A stretch of 64,000 nt of DNA, taken from assembly GCF_000389965.1 (NCBI RefSeq), contig NC_021191.1, positions 5,023,501 through 5,087,500 on the forward strand, in the 5' to 3' direction. A model generated the notes under the pieces. That model made no database searches, was not told where the DNA came from, and saw only the letters and a list, made by a program, of their open reading frames with translations. Within the stretch, counting starts at the first letter, position 1. Each line of letters begins with the position of its first letter. This document shows positions 49,473 to 56,948 of the stretch, piece by piece. Source of the stretch: Actinoplanes sp. N902-109. GTDB taxonomy: Bacteria; Actinomycetota; Actinomycetes; Mycobacteriales; Micromonosporaceae. A program made the translations under genes and the position numbers.

Positions 49473-50153
49473 TCAGAGCGCGATGCGCTGGCCCGGGAAG
49501 ATCAGGTTGGGGTTGCTGATCCGGCCCGAGTTGAGCTCGTGGAGCGCACGCCAGCCGCCCTTGACACCGTGCGCGGCGGCGATCTTGGCAAGGGTGTCGC
49601 CGGACTTGACCAAGTAGGTCCTGCCGGTCGCCTTCGCCGAGACCGACGCGGTCGCCCGCTTGGTGCTCTTGTGCGTGGTGGTGCGGCTCTTCGACGACTG
49701 CGTCGAGTGCGAGGAGTGCGTCGACTTCTTGGCGCTCGACTTCTTCGAGGAGGAGGACGCACCGGAGGTGTTCTTGCCGGAGTACGACTTGGACGAACCG
49801 GCCTTCTTGCCGCACACCGGCCACGCGCCGATGCCCTGGCCGTCCAGGACCTTCTCGGCGATGCGGATCTGCTGCGAACGGCTGGCCTTGTTGGCGGTGC
49901 TGGCGTACTTGGTGCCGCCGTAGGCCGCCCAGGTGCTCCGGGTGAACTGCAGGCCACCGTAGAAGCCGTTGCCGGTGTTGATGGCCCAGTTGCCGCCGGA
50001 CTCGCACTGCGCGACGGCGTCCCAGTTGACACTGGACTTGGCCTGCGCCGCGCCGCCGGAGCCCAGCAGCACCGCGCTGCCGGCCGCACCGGCGACCATC
50101 AGGCCGAGGGCGCGCAGGGACGTGCTCGTCTTACGGATGTTGTGCTTACCCAT
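49473..50153 (-). CDS. Resuscitation-promoting factor-like transglycosylase with LysM
   Basis: The 226-residue secreted protein has a signal peptide ending near AAQAKS, an Rpf domain at about 40-115 (VNWDAVAQCESGGNWAINTG with the catalytic Glu, then NGFYGGLQFTRSTWAAYGG), a Ser/Lys/Thr-rich linker and a C-terminal LysM (TYLVKSGDTLAKIAAAHGV). Rpf enzymes cleave peptidoglycan and promote regrowth of dormant cells or spores. A c-di-AMP riboswitch precedes it, as is known for actinobacterial rpf genes. GGAGGG lies 10 bases before the ATG and is part of the leader's terminator hairpin. Confidence 0.93.
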   Translation of the reverse strand: MGKHNIRKTSTSLRALGLMVAGAAGSAVLLGSGGAAQAKSSVNWDAVAQCESGGNWAINTGNGFYGGLQFTRSTWAAYGGTKYASTANKASRSQQIRIAEKVLDGQGIGAWPVCGKKAGSSKSYSGKNTSGASSSSKKSSAKKSTHSSHSTQSSKSRTTTHKSTKRATASVSAKATGRTYLVKSGDTLAKIAAAHGVKGGWRALHELNSGRISNPNLIFPGQRIAL

Positions 50154-50154
50154 G

Positions 50155-50182
50155 AAAAAAGACCCTCCACGCCTACGAGGTC
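50155..50182 (-). terminator. Leader terminator overlapping the rpf ribosome binding site
   Basis: On the minus strand GACCTC pairs with GAGGGTC (one bulged G) around an 8-9-base loop, followed by TTTTTT and then the start codon. The left arm and loop are the conserved 3' end of the riboswitch aptamer and the right arm contains the Shine-Dalgarno sequence. Aptamer pairing and this hairpin should exclude each other. Confidence 0.6.
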
Positions 50183-50340
50183 AGCTGTCGGGTTCGGGCC
50201 GAGGAGCCCGGCCGCGCATGGCGGCTTCACCCCGAGGCGCGCACGTGGCGCGCCGAGGAACGTGTGGGTCCCCCGCTCCATGCCTTGAGGTTGAGGTCCC
50301 GGTCCGGTCGGCGGCAGGACTCGGCGTTACCGACCGTGGG
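50162..50340 (-). ncRNA. c-di-AMP riboswitch (ydaO-yuaA type)
   Basis: The minus-strand leader of rpf carries, in order, GGTAACGCCGAGTCC, GGAGCGGGGGACCCA, CGGGGTGAAGCCG, CCGAACCCGACAGCTGACC and CTCGTAGGCG. These are the conserved blocks of the ydaO-yuaA family (Rfam RF00379). That class binds c-di-AMP and in actinobacteria controls rpf-like cell-wall hydrolases, usually switching them off. A U-run hairpin at its 3' edge gives the expression platform. Exact 5' boundary is approximate. The 125 bases between it and the next gene should hold the promoter. Confidence 0.92.
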
Positions 50341-50465
50341 GCCCGCGTCAGCGGACCGGCCGACGTTAACCAGGCGCCAGGGGCCGGTGACAAACTTTCG
50401 GGCCTAATCGTGAGCTTGTTTACACCCGCGGCAGCCCCCTCGAACCGGCTAAAACCCGGGCATAC

Positions 50466-50765
50466 TCACGGTACGGCCGGCAGCGTCGGCAGCAGCGCGA
50501 CACGCAGCCCGAGCCGCAGCGCAGCCAAGGTCAAGGCGGTCGAGTCGGCACTGGTGTCCAGCGCGTCGGCGTGGGCCGGTTCGCGCAATCCGAAGGCGTA
50601 CCATCCGCCGTCGGTCGTGGCGCCGATGACCACGTCGAACGTGCGCAGCAAGTCGTAGGCGTCCCGCCTGAGCTGCGGGGTCAGGTCCGGCGTCTCCACC
50701 GTGATCATGAGGAAGTCGCTGCGGCGGTGGACGCTCGGGGCGGCGCACCGGAAATACCGGGTCAT
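50466..50765 (-). CDS. Truncated DUF2064-like protein
   Basis: This 99-residue frame reads LMITVETPDLTPQLRRDAY, then FDVVIGATTDGGWYAFGLRE and a C-terminal TALTLAALRLGLRVALLP. These correspond to the second half of DUF2064 (TIGR04282-like) nucleotidyl/glycosyltransferase-type proteins, where DGGWxAxGLR is a hallmark. The nucleotide-binding N-terminal half is absent, so the protein is either a remnant or a short form of unknown activity. The N-terminal 20 residues do not match the family. Confidence 0.55.
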   Translation of the reverse strand: MTRYFRCAAPSVHRRSDFLMITVETPDLTPQLRRDAYDLLRTFDVVIGATTDGGWYAFGLREPAHADALDTSADSTALTLAALRLGLRVALLPTLPAVP

Positions 50766-50805
50766 GCCCTGTCAGTGGCCGCCCGGGCCGCAGAGGTTGC
50801 CCGGC

Positions 50806-51912
50806 TCAGCCAGAAATCCAGTCCGTGGCTTTTGTCGTCTCGCGCAGCACCCCGGGCAGCGGGTCGACCCCCAGGCCCGGGCCCTGCGGTACGGCCAGAT
50901 GACCGTCGCGCAGCACGAACGGCTCGGTCAGATCGGTGGCGAAGTAGCGCCCGGACGCCGACGTGTCCCCCGGAAGCGTGCAGCCGGGCAGCGCGGCCAG
51001 GGCCACGTTCGCCGCCCGGCCCAGCCCGGTCTCGAGCATCCCCCCGCACCACGCCGGTATCCCGTGCGCGGCGGCGACGTCGTGGATGCGGCGCGCCTCC
51101 AGGTAGCCCCCGACCCGCCCGGGCTTGATGTTGATCACCGCGCAGGCACCCAGCCGGATCGCCGCCGCCGCGGTGCGCGCCGACGTGATCGACTCGTCCA
51201 GGCACACCGGGGTGGCGATCCTCGCCGCCAGCTCGGCATGCCCGAGCACGTCCTCCTCGTCCAGCGGCTGCTCGATCAGCAGCAGCCCGAACGGGTCGAG
51301 CCGGCCCAGCTGCCGGGCGTCCGCCAAGGTGTAGGCGGTGTTCGCGTCGACCTGCAGCAGCACCTCGTCGCCGAAGCGCTCCCGCACCGCCCGCACCGGC
51401 TCGACATCCCAGCCCGGCTCGATCTTGAGCTTGATCCGCAGGTACCCCTCGGCCAGGTAGCCGGTCACGGCGTCGAGCAGCTCCGGGACGCTGTCCATGA
51501 TCCCGACCGACACCCCGCACGGCACCCGCTCCCGGACCGCCCCCAGCTCCCGGGCGAACGAACGCCCGGCGGCCCGCAGCTCCGCGTCCAGCACCGCGGT
51601 CTCCAGCGCGGCCTTCGCCATCCGATGCCCCTTGTACGGCGCGAGCAGCCCGGCCACCATGGCGGCGGTCAGCCGGGGCGCCCCCAGCAGCGCTGGCACC
51701 AGGTAGCGCCGCAGCACATCCGCGGCACCCTCGACGTACTCCGGGGAGTAGAGCGGATCCGCCAGCGCGACGCACTCCCCCCACCCCTCGGCCGCCCCGG
51801 TCACCACCCGCACCAGCAGCACGTCGCGGACGGTTTCCGTACCGAACGAGGTCCGGAACGGTGCGACCAGCGGCAGCTCGACGCGCCGCAGCTCAACCCC
51901 GCTGAGTCGCAT
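50806..51912 (-). CDS. Enolase-superfamily N-acylamino-acid racemase / o-succinylbenzoate synthase
   Basis: The 368-residue product starts at ATG 51912. Catalytic residues of the MenC/NSAR group are all present: Lys161 and Lys163 (KLKIEPG), metal ligands Asp189 (VDANTAY), Glu214 (IEQPL) and Asp239 (LDESI), and Lys263 (INIKPGRVGG). Family members catalyse o-succinylbenzoate synthesis for menaquinone, racemise N-succinyl amino acids, or do both. The coupled GNAT-like gene argues for the racemase function, since such pairs interconvert D- and L-amino acids by way of N-succinyl forms. No menaquinone genes are nearby. Confidence 0.9.
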   Translation of the reverse strand: MRLSGVELRRVELPLVAPFRTSFGTETVRDVLLVRVVTGAAEGWGECVALADPLYSPEYVEGAADVLRRYLVPALLGAPRLTAAMVAGLLAPYKGHRMAKAALETAVLDAELRAAGRSFARELGAVRERVPCGVSVGIMDSVPELLDAVTGYLAEGYLRIKLKIEPGWDVEPVRAVRERFGDEVLLQVDANTAYTLADARQLGRLDPFGLLLIEQPLDEEDVLGHAELAARIATPVCLDESITSARTAAAAIRLGACAVINIKPGRVGGYLEARRIHDVAAAHGIPAWCGGMLETGLGRAANVALAALPGCTLPGDTSASGRYFATDLTEPFVLRDGHLAVPQGPGLGVDPLPGVLRETTKATDWISG

Positions 51913-52684
51913 CCCCGCCCGCCCACGCCACCCGGCGCCGCAGCACGTAGCCGCCGGTCCGGTCGAAGCCGGCGAACCGGGCACCCTCGGCGAGCAGCCC
52001 GGTGAGCACGTCGCGCACGGCGACGCGCCACTCCCGCGCGGCCGCCGGGTCGTGGGTCCGCAACGACTCCACGTCCTCGGGCACCGCGACCAGCACCGTC
52101 TCCCCGGCCGGCGCGCCCCGGCGGCGGTCGCGGTCCAGGACCACCGCGGCACCGGCGGGGTCGGCGCGCACCGGCTCCGGCGCGGTCACGTCCCAGCGCA
52201 CCAGCAGGCGGTCCGAGGGGTCGTCGCCGTTGATGCGGTCACGCATCGGGCCGTAGAAGTCGGTCAGGTACTCGACCGGGACCGCGCCGAGCTTGGCCAG
52301 GTTGAAGTAGGCGTTGCGGGCCACCAGCGGGTCGAAGGTCCAGGTGATCGCGGCCGCGCCGTGCGCCCGGGCCCACCCGAGCTGGTGCTGCTTGATCGCG
52401 TACCCGACGCCGCGGCCGAGGGCTGCCCGGGCGACACCGGTGACGTGGCTGTGCAGTTCCGCTTCGGGCGGCGGGCCGAAGAACGCGACGCAGCCGCCGA
52501 GCAGCTGGTCACCGTCGTACGCGCCGGCCACGTAGTCGCCGGCCTTGCCGAAGGCGCGCAGCAGCTCGGTGCCCAGCAACGGCATCGCGGTGCCCTGCCA
52601 GACCTCGCCGAACAGCAGGTCCAGGGCCGCGCAACCGGCCAGGTCGGTGACCGGGCGGACCTCGACGCGAGTGCGGAGGTTCAT
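51893..52684 (-). CDS. GNAT acetyltransferase-like protein (COG3375 type)
   Basis: The 263-residue product has a GNAT core: AGDYVAGAYDGDQLLGGCVAFFG, LHSHVTGVARAALGRGVGYAI (CoA pyrophosphate loop) and KQHQLGWARAHGAAAITWTF, with ARNAYFNLAKLGAVPVEYLTDFYGPM following. This pattern is typical of the predicted acetyltransferases that sit beside N-acylamino-acid racemases. It overlaps the racemase gene by 20 bases. It would acylate (probably succinylate) amino acids, giving the racemase its substrate. A desuccinylase is not visible in the window. Confidence 0.85.
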   Translation of the reverse strand: MNLRTRVEVRPVTDLAGCAALDLLFGEVWQGTAMPLLGTELLRAFGKAGDYVAGAYDGDQLLGGCVAFFGPPPEAELHSHVTGVARAALGRGVGYAIKQHQLGWARAHGAAAITWTFDPLVARNAYFNLAKLGAVPVEYLTDFYGPMRDRINGDDPSDRLLVRWDVTAPEPVRADPAGAAVVLDRDRRRGAPAGETVLVAVPEDVESLRTHDPAAAREWRVAVRDVLTGLLAEGARFAGFDRTGGYVLRRRVAWAGGDATQRG

Positions 52685-52728
52685 ACCCGTTGATGGTACG
52701 ACCGCGACGGGCGATAGTGTGCATCCCC

Positions 52729-54324
52729 GTGAGCCGGCCCCTGCGTCCCGGAGATCCCCGCGCGCTGGGCGGATACCAGCTGCTGGGGCGGTTGGGCGAG
52801 GGCGGCATGGGCGCGGTCTTCCTGGGCCGCGACGCCGCCGGCCGGCTGGCCGCCATCAAGGTCATCCGTCCCGAGTACGCCGACGACGACGAGTTCCGCG
52901 GCCGGTTCCGCAGCGAGGTCAACCGGGCCCGGCAGGTGCCGCCGTTCTGCACCGCCGCCGTGCTGGACGCCGACCCCGAGCACGAGACGCCGTACCTGGT
53001 GGTGGAGTACGTCGACGGGCCCAACCTGTCGCAGGTGATCGACGAGCACGGCCCGCTCAGCGGGGGCAGCCTGCACAGCGTCGCGGTCGGCGTGGCCACC
53101 GCGATCGCCGCGATCCACGGCGCCGGGGTGATCCACCGCGACCTCAAGCCCGGCAACGTGCTGTTCTCGCTGGGCACGCCCAAGGTCATCGACTTCGGCA
53201 TCGCCCGCGCGATGGAGCTGACCAGCAAGCACACCCGCACGGACCAGATGGTCGGCACGGTCGCGTACATGGCGCCGGAACGCTTCGACTCGGACAGCAG
53301 CGCCACCGGGCCGGCCTCGGACGTGTTCGCCTGGGGGGCCGTGGTCACGTACGCGGGCACCGGCCGCACCCCGTTCGCCGGCGACACGCCCGCGGTGACC
53401 GCCGCCAAGATCCTCACCCAGCCGCCGGAGCTGGCCGGGCTGCCCGACCCGTTGCGGGGCATCGTCGCCAGCAGCCTGGCCAAGGACCCGCGCGAGCGGC
53501 CGACCGCGCACGAGCTGCTCGACCTGCTGCTGTCCGGCGAGCCCTCGCTGGGCCATGCGCCGGGGCAGGCGGCCGAGGTCCGGCAGGCGGCCGAGGCCGT
53601 GCGCCGCGCCCGGCCGCGGGCCGCCCGGCGGGGCCGGATCGCCACCCTGGCCACGGCCGGCGTGGCGGTGCTGGCGGTGGCGGCCGGCGGGGTCGCGTAC
53701 GCGATGCTGAACGGGCCCGACACCACCCCGTCAGGCCCCCAGGCATTGATCACCGTGGCGCCGCCGGTGCCCCGCAAGGTCCGCGGCCTGTCGGTGATCG
53801 ACCCGCTGGACCGGCCCGGGCAGTGGCGGCCGGTCACCGACGGCACCGAGGGCACCTGCACGTTCAGCGCGGCCGGCCTGCGGATGAGCACCGGCGACGG
53901 CGGTCAGTTCGACTGTCCGGGCCCGACCGACACGTTCGCCGGTGACCAGACCATCGCCGCCGATGTGACGCTGCTCAGCGCGGGCAGCTGCGCGCAGGTC
54001 CGGTTCCGGCGCAACGGCACCAGCGGCTACCTGTTCTCGGCGTGCCCCGGGCTGATCGAGATGACGCTGGAGAACGACGGCGACGAGACCACGCTGACCT
54101 CGGTGGCCTCCCCGGTGTTCCGCCTGGGCAGCCGGCACCGCATCCAGATCGACCTGCGCACCCAGGTGGCCACGGTGTCGATCGACGGCAGGCCGGCCTT
54201 CCAGGCGCCGATCACCGACCCCACGCTGGTCGCCGGTCAGGTCACGCTCGGTGTCGACCGCGACCTCCACGAGGACGCCCCGGGCGAGGTCACGTATGCC
54301 AAGGCGGAGATCCGCTCGGTCTGA
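52729..54324 (+). CDS. Membrane Ser/Thr protein kinase with beta-sandwich sensor
   Basis: The 531-residue product starts at GTG 52729; TAGTGT at 52715-52720 implies a leaderless message. The kinase domain (about 14-270) is complete: RLGEGGMG, Lys44 (AAIKVI), HRDLKPGN, DFG, YMAPERF. It is nearly superimposable on the kinase at 16 kb. One membrane helix (about 303-325) leads to an outer domain of about 190 residues with Cys residues and a beta-sandwich pattern (TIAADVTLLSAGSCAQVRF, HRIQIDLRTQVATVSIDGRP), reminiscent of sugar-binding or DUF1080-like modules and unlike that of the first kinase. Substrates are unknown. Confidence 0.92.
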   Translation: MSRPLRPGDPRALGGYQLLGRLGEGGMGAVFLGRDAAGRLAAIKVIRPEYADDDEFRGRFRSEVNRARQVPPFCTAAVLDADPEHETPYLVVEYVDGPNLSQVIDEHGPLSGGSLHSVAVGVATAIAAIHGAGVIHRDLKPGNVLFSLGTPKVIDFGIARAMELTSKHTRTDQMVGTVAYMAPERFDSDSSATGPASDVFAWGAVVTYAGTGRTPFAGDTPAVTAAKILTQPPELAGLPDPLRGIVASSLAKDPRERPTAHELLDLLLSGEPSLGHAPGQAAEVRQAAEAVRRARPRAARRGRIATLATAGVAVLAVAAGGVAYAMLNGPDTTPSGPQALITVAPPVPRKVRGLSVIDPLDRPGQWRPVTDGTEGTCTFSAAGLRMSTGDGGQFDCPGPTDTFAGDQTIAADVTLLSAGSCAQVRFRRNGTSGYLFSACPGLIEMTLENDGDETTLTSVASPVFRLGSRHRIQIDLRTQVATVSIDGRPAFQAPITDPTLVAGQVTLGVDRDLHEDAPGEVTYAKAEIRSV

Positions 54325-54408
54325 CCAATGATCCTCGGTGATCCTTTCCCATGATCCTCGCGTATCTTGTCGTACCGGTCGGTGCTGACCCAATCAGGCG
54401 AGGACGAG

Positions 54409-55347
54409 ATGGCGGACATCAAGGACGACGGTACGACGGATCCGGTGCTGGTCCGCCCGTACATCACCACCGAACCGGGCACCGCGGCACCATCGGCGTC
54501 CACCCAGACGTGGCCGCGCACCGCGATGCTGCCGCTCGACGAGCCCATCGAGGTTCCCGGCGCGCCCGGGCCGGCCGATCCCGGCGGGCCCAGCCGCTCG
54601 GCCGCCCTGGCCAAACAGCGGCTGCTGGTGCTGTCCGGGGTCGCGGTGCTCGCCCTCGGCGCGGGCGGCATCGTGCTGCTCACCGCCGGCGGTGACGAGC
54701 CGTCGTCCTCGGCCGCCCCGACGAGCGACTTCTCGTACGCACCGACCAGCGCGGCGGCCGTGCCCGGCACGCCGGGCCCCGGCAAGGCGTCGATCGGCGC
54801 GTCGGCGCGGTCCAGCCGCTCGGCCCGCTCATCCGCTTCCGGCCGCGCCGCCTCCCCAGGACTGAAGCCGACCGGCGCCCTCGGCGTGCCGCAACAGCAG
54901 CAGCCGCCGCCACAGGGTGGCGCCGCACCGACGACTGCGCCCGCCGGCTCCGCCACGGCGACGCTGGCCCCGCCGCCCGGCACCGCGATCACCGGGCCGG
55001 TCACCTCGGCGGCGGGCCGTTGCCTGGCGCTGGGCAGCCTGCTGGGTCTCGACGGCTCACCGATCCAGGCGTCCGGCTGCAGCGGCGTCAGCTACCAGAA
55101 CTTCACCCTGGCCACCGATGGCACGCTGCGGGTCGCCGGGCACTGCACCGAGGCCACCGACAACGGCACGGTGCGTTCGGTGGGCTGTGACGACCGCGCC
55201 GGCGCCCAGTGGCGGCGCGGGCCCGGCGGCAGCCTGGTCAACTCGGCGGCCGGGTTGTGCCTGACCGATCCGGGTTCCAGCGGCGCCACCGCACGGGTCT
55301 CCGCCTGCACCGGGGCCGCCGACCAGAGCTGGCAGCTGTCGTCGTAG
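54409..55347 (+). CDS. Membrane-anchored ricin-type lectin domain protein
   Basis: The 312-residue product starts at ATG 54409 (AGGACGAG upstream). A 60-residue cytoplasmic N-terminus, one membrane helix (LLVLSGVAVLALGAGGIVLL), and a Ser/Ala/Pro linker with QQQQPPPQGG are followed by a C-terminal beta-trefoil (about 200-312). Its strand ends read RCLALGSLLGLDG, GHCTEATDNGT, GLCLTDPGSSGATARVSAC and the closing DQSWQLSS with the QxW-type motif. It should bind sugars outside the cell. It lies 85 bases after the second Ser/Thr kinase and could be a target or co-sensor. Confidence 0.83.
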   Translation: MADIKDDGTTDPVLVRPYITTEPGTAAPSASTQTWPRTAMLPLDEPIEVPGAPGPADPGGPSRSAALAKQRLLVLSGVAVLALGAGGIVLLTAGGDEPSSSAAPTSDFSYAPTSAAAVPGTPGPGKASIGASARSSRSARSSASGRAASPGLKPTGALGVPQQQQPPPQGGAAPTTAPAGSATATLAPPPGTAITGPVTSAAGRCLALGSLLGLDGSPIQASGCSGVSYQNFTLATDGTLRVAGHCTEATDNGTVRSVGCDDRAGAQWRRGPGGSLVNSAAGLCLTDPGSSGATARVSACTGAADQSWQLSS

Positions 55348-55350
55348 CGG

Positions 55351-56031
55351 TCAGTGGATCAGCGGTGCGATCCCGGCCAGCGCCGGGTCCGGGGCCGGCA
55401 GTCGCCCGGCGGCCCACCCGATGTAGTCGAGCACCGGCAGGGTGACCCCGCCGACGTGCACCGCCCGCTCGGTGACCTCGGCGGGCGTGCCGTCCCGGGC
55501 GCCGCGCCCGGCGAGATGCCCGGCGCAGACCAGTGCTGCCGCCGGGTCCACCCAGGAGTGCGGCGCGGCCCGCACCGCGGCGGCCAGGTCGAGCCCGTGC
55601 ACGACACCCTCCACGCACCGGGTGATCAAGAAGTCGCCGAGGCTGACGCTGCCCAGCCGGACCGCCACCAGCCGCTCGTCCGGCTCGCCGGCCAGCGCCG
55701 CCCGGGCCGCGTCGACGGCCGCGCGCAGCTCGCCGGCCCAGGACACCTCGGCGCGGGCATCGGCCAGCGCCCGCTCGCGCACCGCCCCGGCCACCTCGGC
55801 CGACTTGTCGTAGTAGTCGCGCAGCTCGACCGAGCGCCCGGCCGGCTCGGGCCGGTCCAGCGCCCGCAGCAACGCGGTGAGGTTGCGCGTGACGTGGGCG
55901 ACCAGCTCGCGCACCGTCCACGGTGGCAACCGGGTGGGCAGCTCGTAGTCGACGGGTGCCAGGGCAGCCACCCGTTCGGCGAGCAGCGAGAACTGGGCCA
56001 GCACCGGGTCACGCAGCACGGAACCACTCAT
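55351..56031 (-). CDS. Mycothiol-dependent maleylpyruvate isomerase-like (DinB/MDMPI) protein
   Basis: The 226-residue product contains an N-terminal DinB-type four-helix region typical of maleylpyruvate isomerase family proteins (ELPTRLPPWTVRELVAHVTRN, with the metal His in AHV, and the later EGVVHGLDLAAA with the metal-binding His). A short C-terminal MDMPI-type part follows. Members are mycothiol-dependent isomerases or thiol transferases restricted to actinobacteria. The true substrate is unknown. It is convergent with the lectin gene and shares no operon with aromatic-degradation genes. Confidence 0.82.
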   Translation of the reverse strand: MSGSVLRDPVLAQFSLLAERVAALAPVDYELPTRLPPWTVRELVAHVTRNLTALLRALDRPEPAGRSVELRDYYDKSAEVAGAVRERALADARAEVSWAGELRAAVDAARAALAGEPDERLVAVRLGSVSLGDFLITRCVEGVVHGLDLAAAVRAAPHSWVDPAAALVCAGHLAGRGARDGTPAEVTERAVHVGGVTLPVLDYIGWAAGRLPAPDPALAGIAPLIH

Positions 56032-56056
56032 CGCCGCATGGTAATGCGACCGGGCG

Positions 56057-56635
56057 TCAGCCGGTGCGCCCGTTCGCATAGACGACACGGAAGCCCAGGT
56101 GGTCGGCCAGCGCACCCCAGCGGCTGGACCGGACCAGCCGCTCCACGCTGTCGATGCGCGCGCCGTTGACCAGCGCGTTCAACACGATCGTCTCGAACGC
56201 CGCGGACTCCACCCAGTCGATGGCCTTGGTGAACCCGCACAGCATCGCGGCCTTGGTCTCGTGCAGGAACTCCTTGAGCACCCGGTCCGAGGCGCGCAGC
56301 ACGGAGCAGCTGCCGAAGTACAGGCTGCGGCCGCCGCACCGGCCGGACATCCATGCGCCGATCTCGTCCAGCTCGACGGTCGTCTTGGCGGTCAGGCACA
56401 GCTGCGAGGGCTGGCCGTGCAGGGCGAAGAAGCCGACCTTGTAGTCCTGGTACTTGCGGGACAGCCAGGTGTCGAGGTAGTAGTGCAGCTCCTCGGTGGT
56501 GGCCGTGTCGCGGTGGATGAAGCGGATCGTGCCGAGGCGTTCCAGCAGCTCCAGGGTGGGCAGCACGGACCCGCGCTCGGTGAGGTCGTCCTCCCACTGC
56601 CCCTCGACGCAGAACACTCCCCCCGGCTTGCGCAC
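56057..56635 (-). CDS. DUF6642-like protein with a possible caspase-like His/Cys pair
   Basis: The 192-residue product begins VFCVEGQWEDDLTERGS, then TLELLERLGTIRFIHRD. The segments YKVGFFALHGQP (His73) and RSLYFGSCSVLR (Cys110) resemble the His-Gly and Cys-containing strands of the caspase/CHAT fold in order and spacing. The protein belongs, to the best of my knowledge, to a conserved actinobacterial family (DUF6642) without known function. It has no signal peptide and no extra domain. Upstream neighbour is divergent (small Cys-tailed peptide), downstream is the isomerase-like gene. Peptidase activity is a hypothesis only. Confidence 0.65.
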   Translation of the reverse strand: MRKPGGVFCVEGQWEDDLTERGSVLPTLELLERLGTIRFIHRDTATTEELHYYLDTWLSRKYQDYKVGFFALHGQPSQLCLTAKTTVELDEIGAWMSGRCGGRSLYFGSCSVLRASDRVLKEFLHETKAAMLCGFTKAIDWVESAAFETIVLNALVNGARIDSVERLVRSSRWGALADHLGFRVVYANGRTG

Positions 56636-56793
56636 CGCAGTCCTCCCCCGTGCCCCGTGTCCAGAGATCCGGCTCCGCCGACGCTAGCTCACCGCGCAAG
56701 CGGTGGCGCTCCCCGACACCGCACAACCGGTGTTACGACCGACACGCCGACGCCGCCTTACGGATCTTGGCTGGGGGCGCGCATGATGGATCC

Positions 56794-56937
56794 ATGGACA
56801 CCGAGATCGAGACCGCGCCGGAGCAGGCCGCCACCGCGGCGACCGCTCCCGCGCCCTTGCCGCAGCCGCCGGTGACCGGGTTGATCGTGCTGGGCTCCGC
56901 GGACGCCGAAGCGTGCGCGGACGGCAGCTGCTTCTGA
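56794..56937 (+). CDS. Small Cys-tailed peptide upstream of frnE
   Basis: The 47-residue product starts at ATG 56794. It has an acidic start (MDTEIETAPEQ), an Ala/Pro-rich middle and a C-terminal part GLIVLGSADAEACADGSCF with Cys41 and Cys46 at the very end. Twelve bases separate its stop from the DsbA-like gene, whose ribosome binding site GAGGAG overlaps this stop, so the two are co-translated. It is not a known family to me. The C-terminal CxxxxC is a plausible target for the oxidoreductase, for metal binding, or for peptide modification; no modifying enzyme (lanthionine or radical SAM) is nearby. Confidence 0.6.
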   Translation: MDTEIETAPEQAATAATAPAPLPQPPVTGLIVLGSADAEACADGSCF

Positions 56938-56948
56938 GGAGAACATCC

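Noticed and set aside
56794..56937. Precursor of a known RiPP class (lanthipeptide, lasso or sactipeptide)
   Set aside because: No lanthionine synthetase, radical SAM, lasso cyclase or exporter gene is near. Only the loose idea of a Cys-tailed partner of FrnE is kept.
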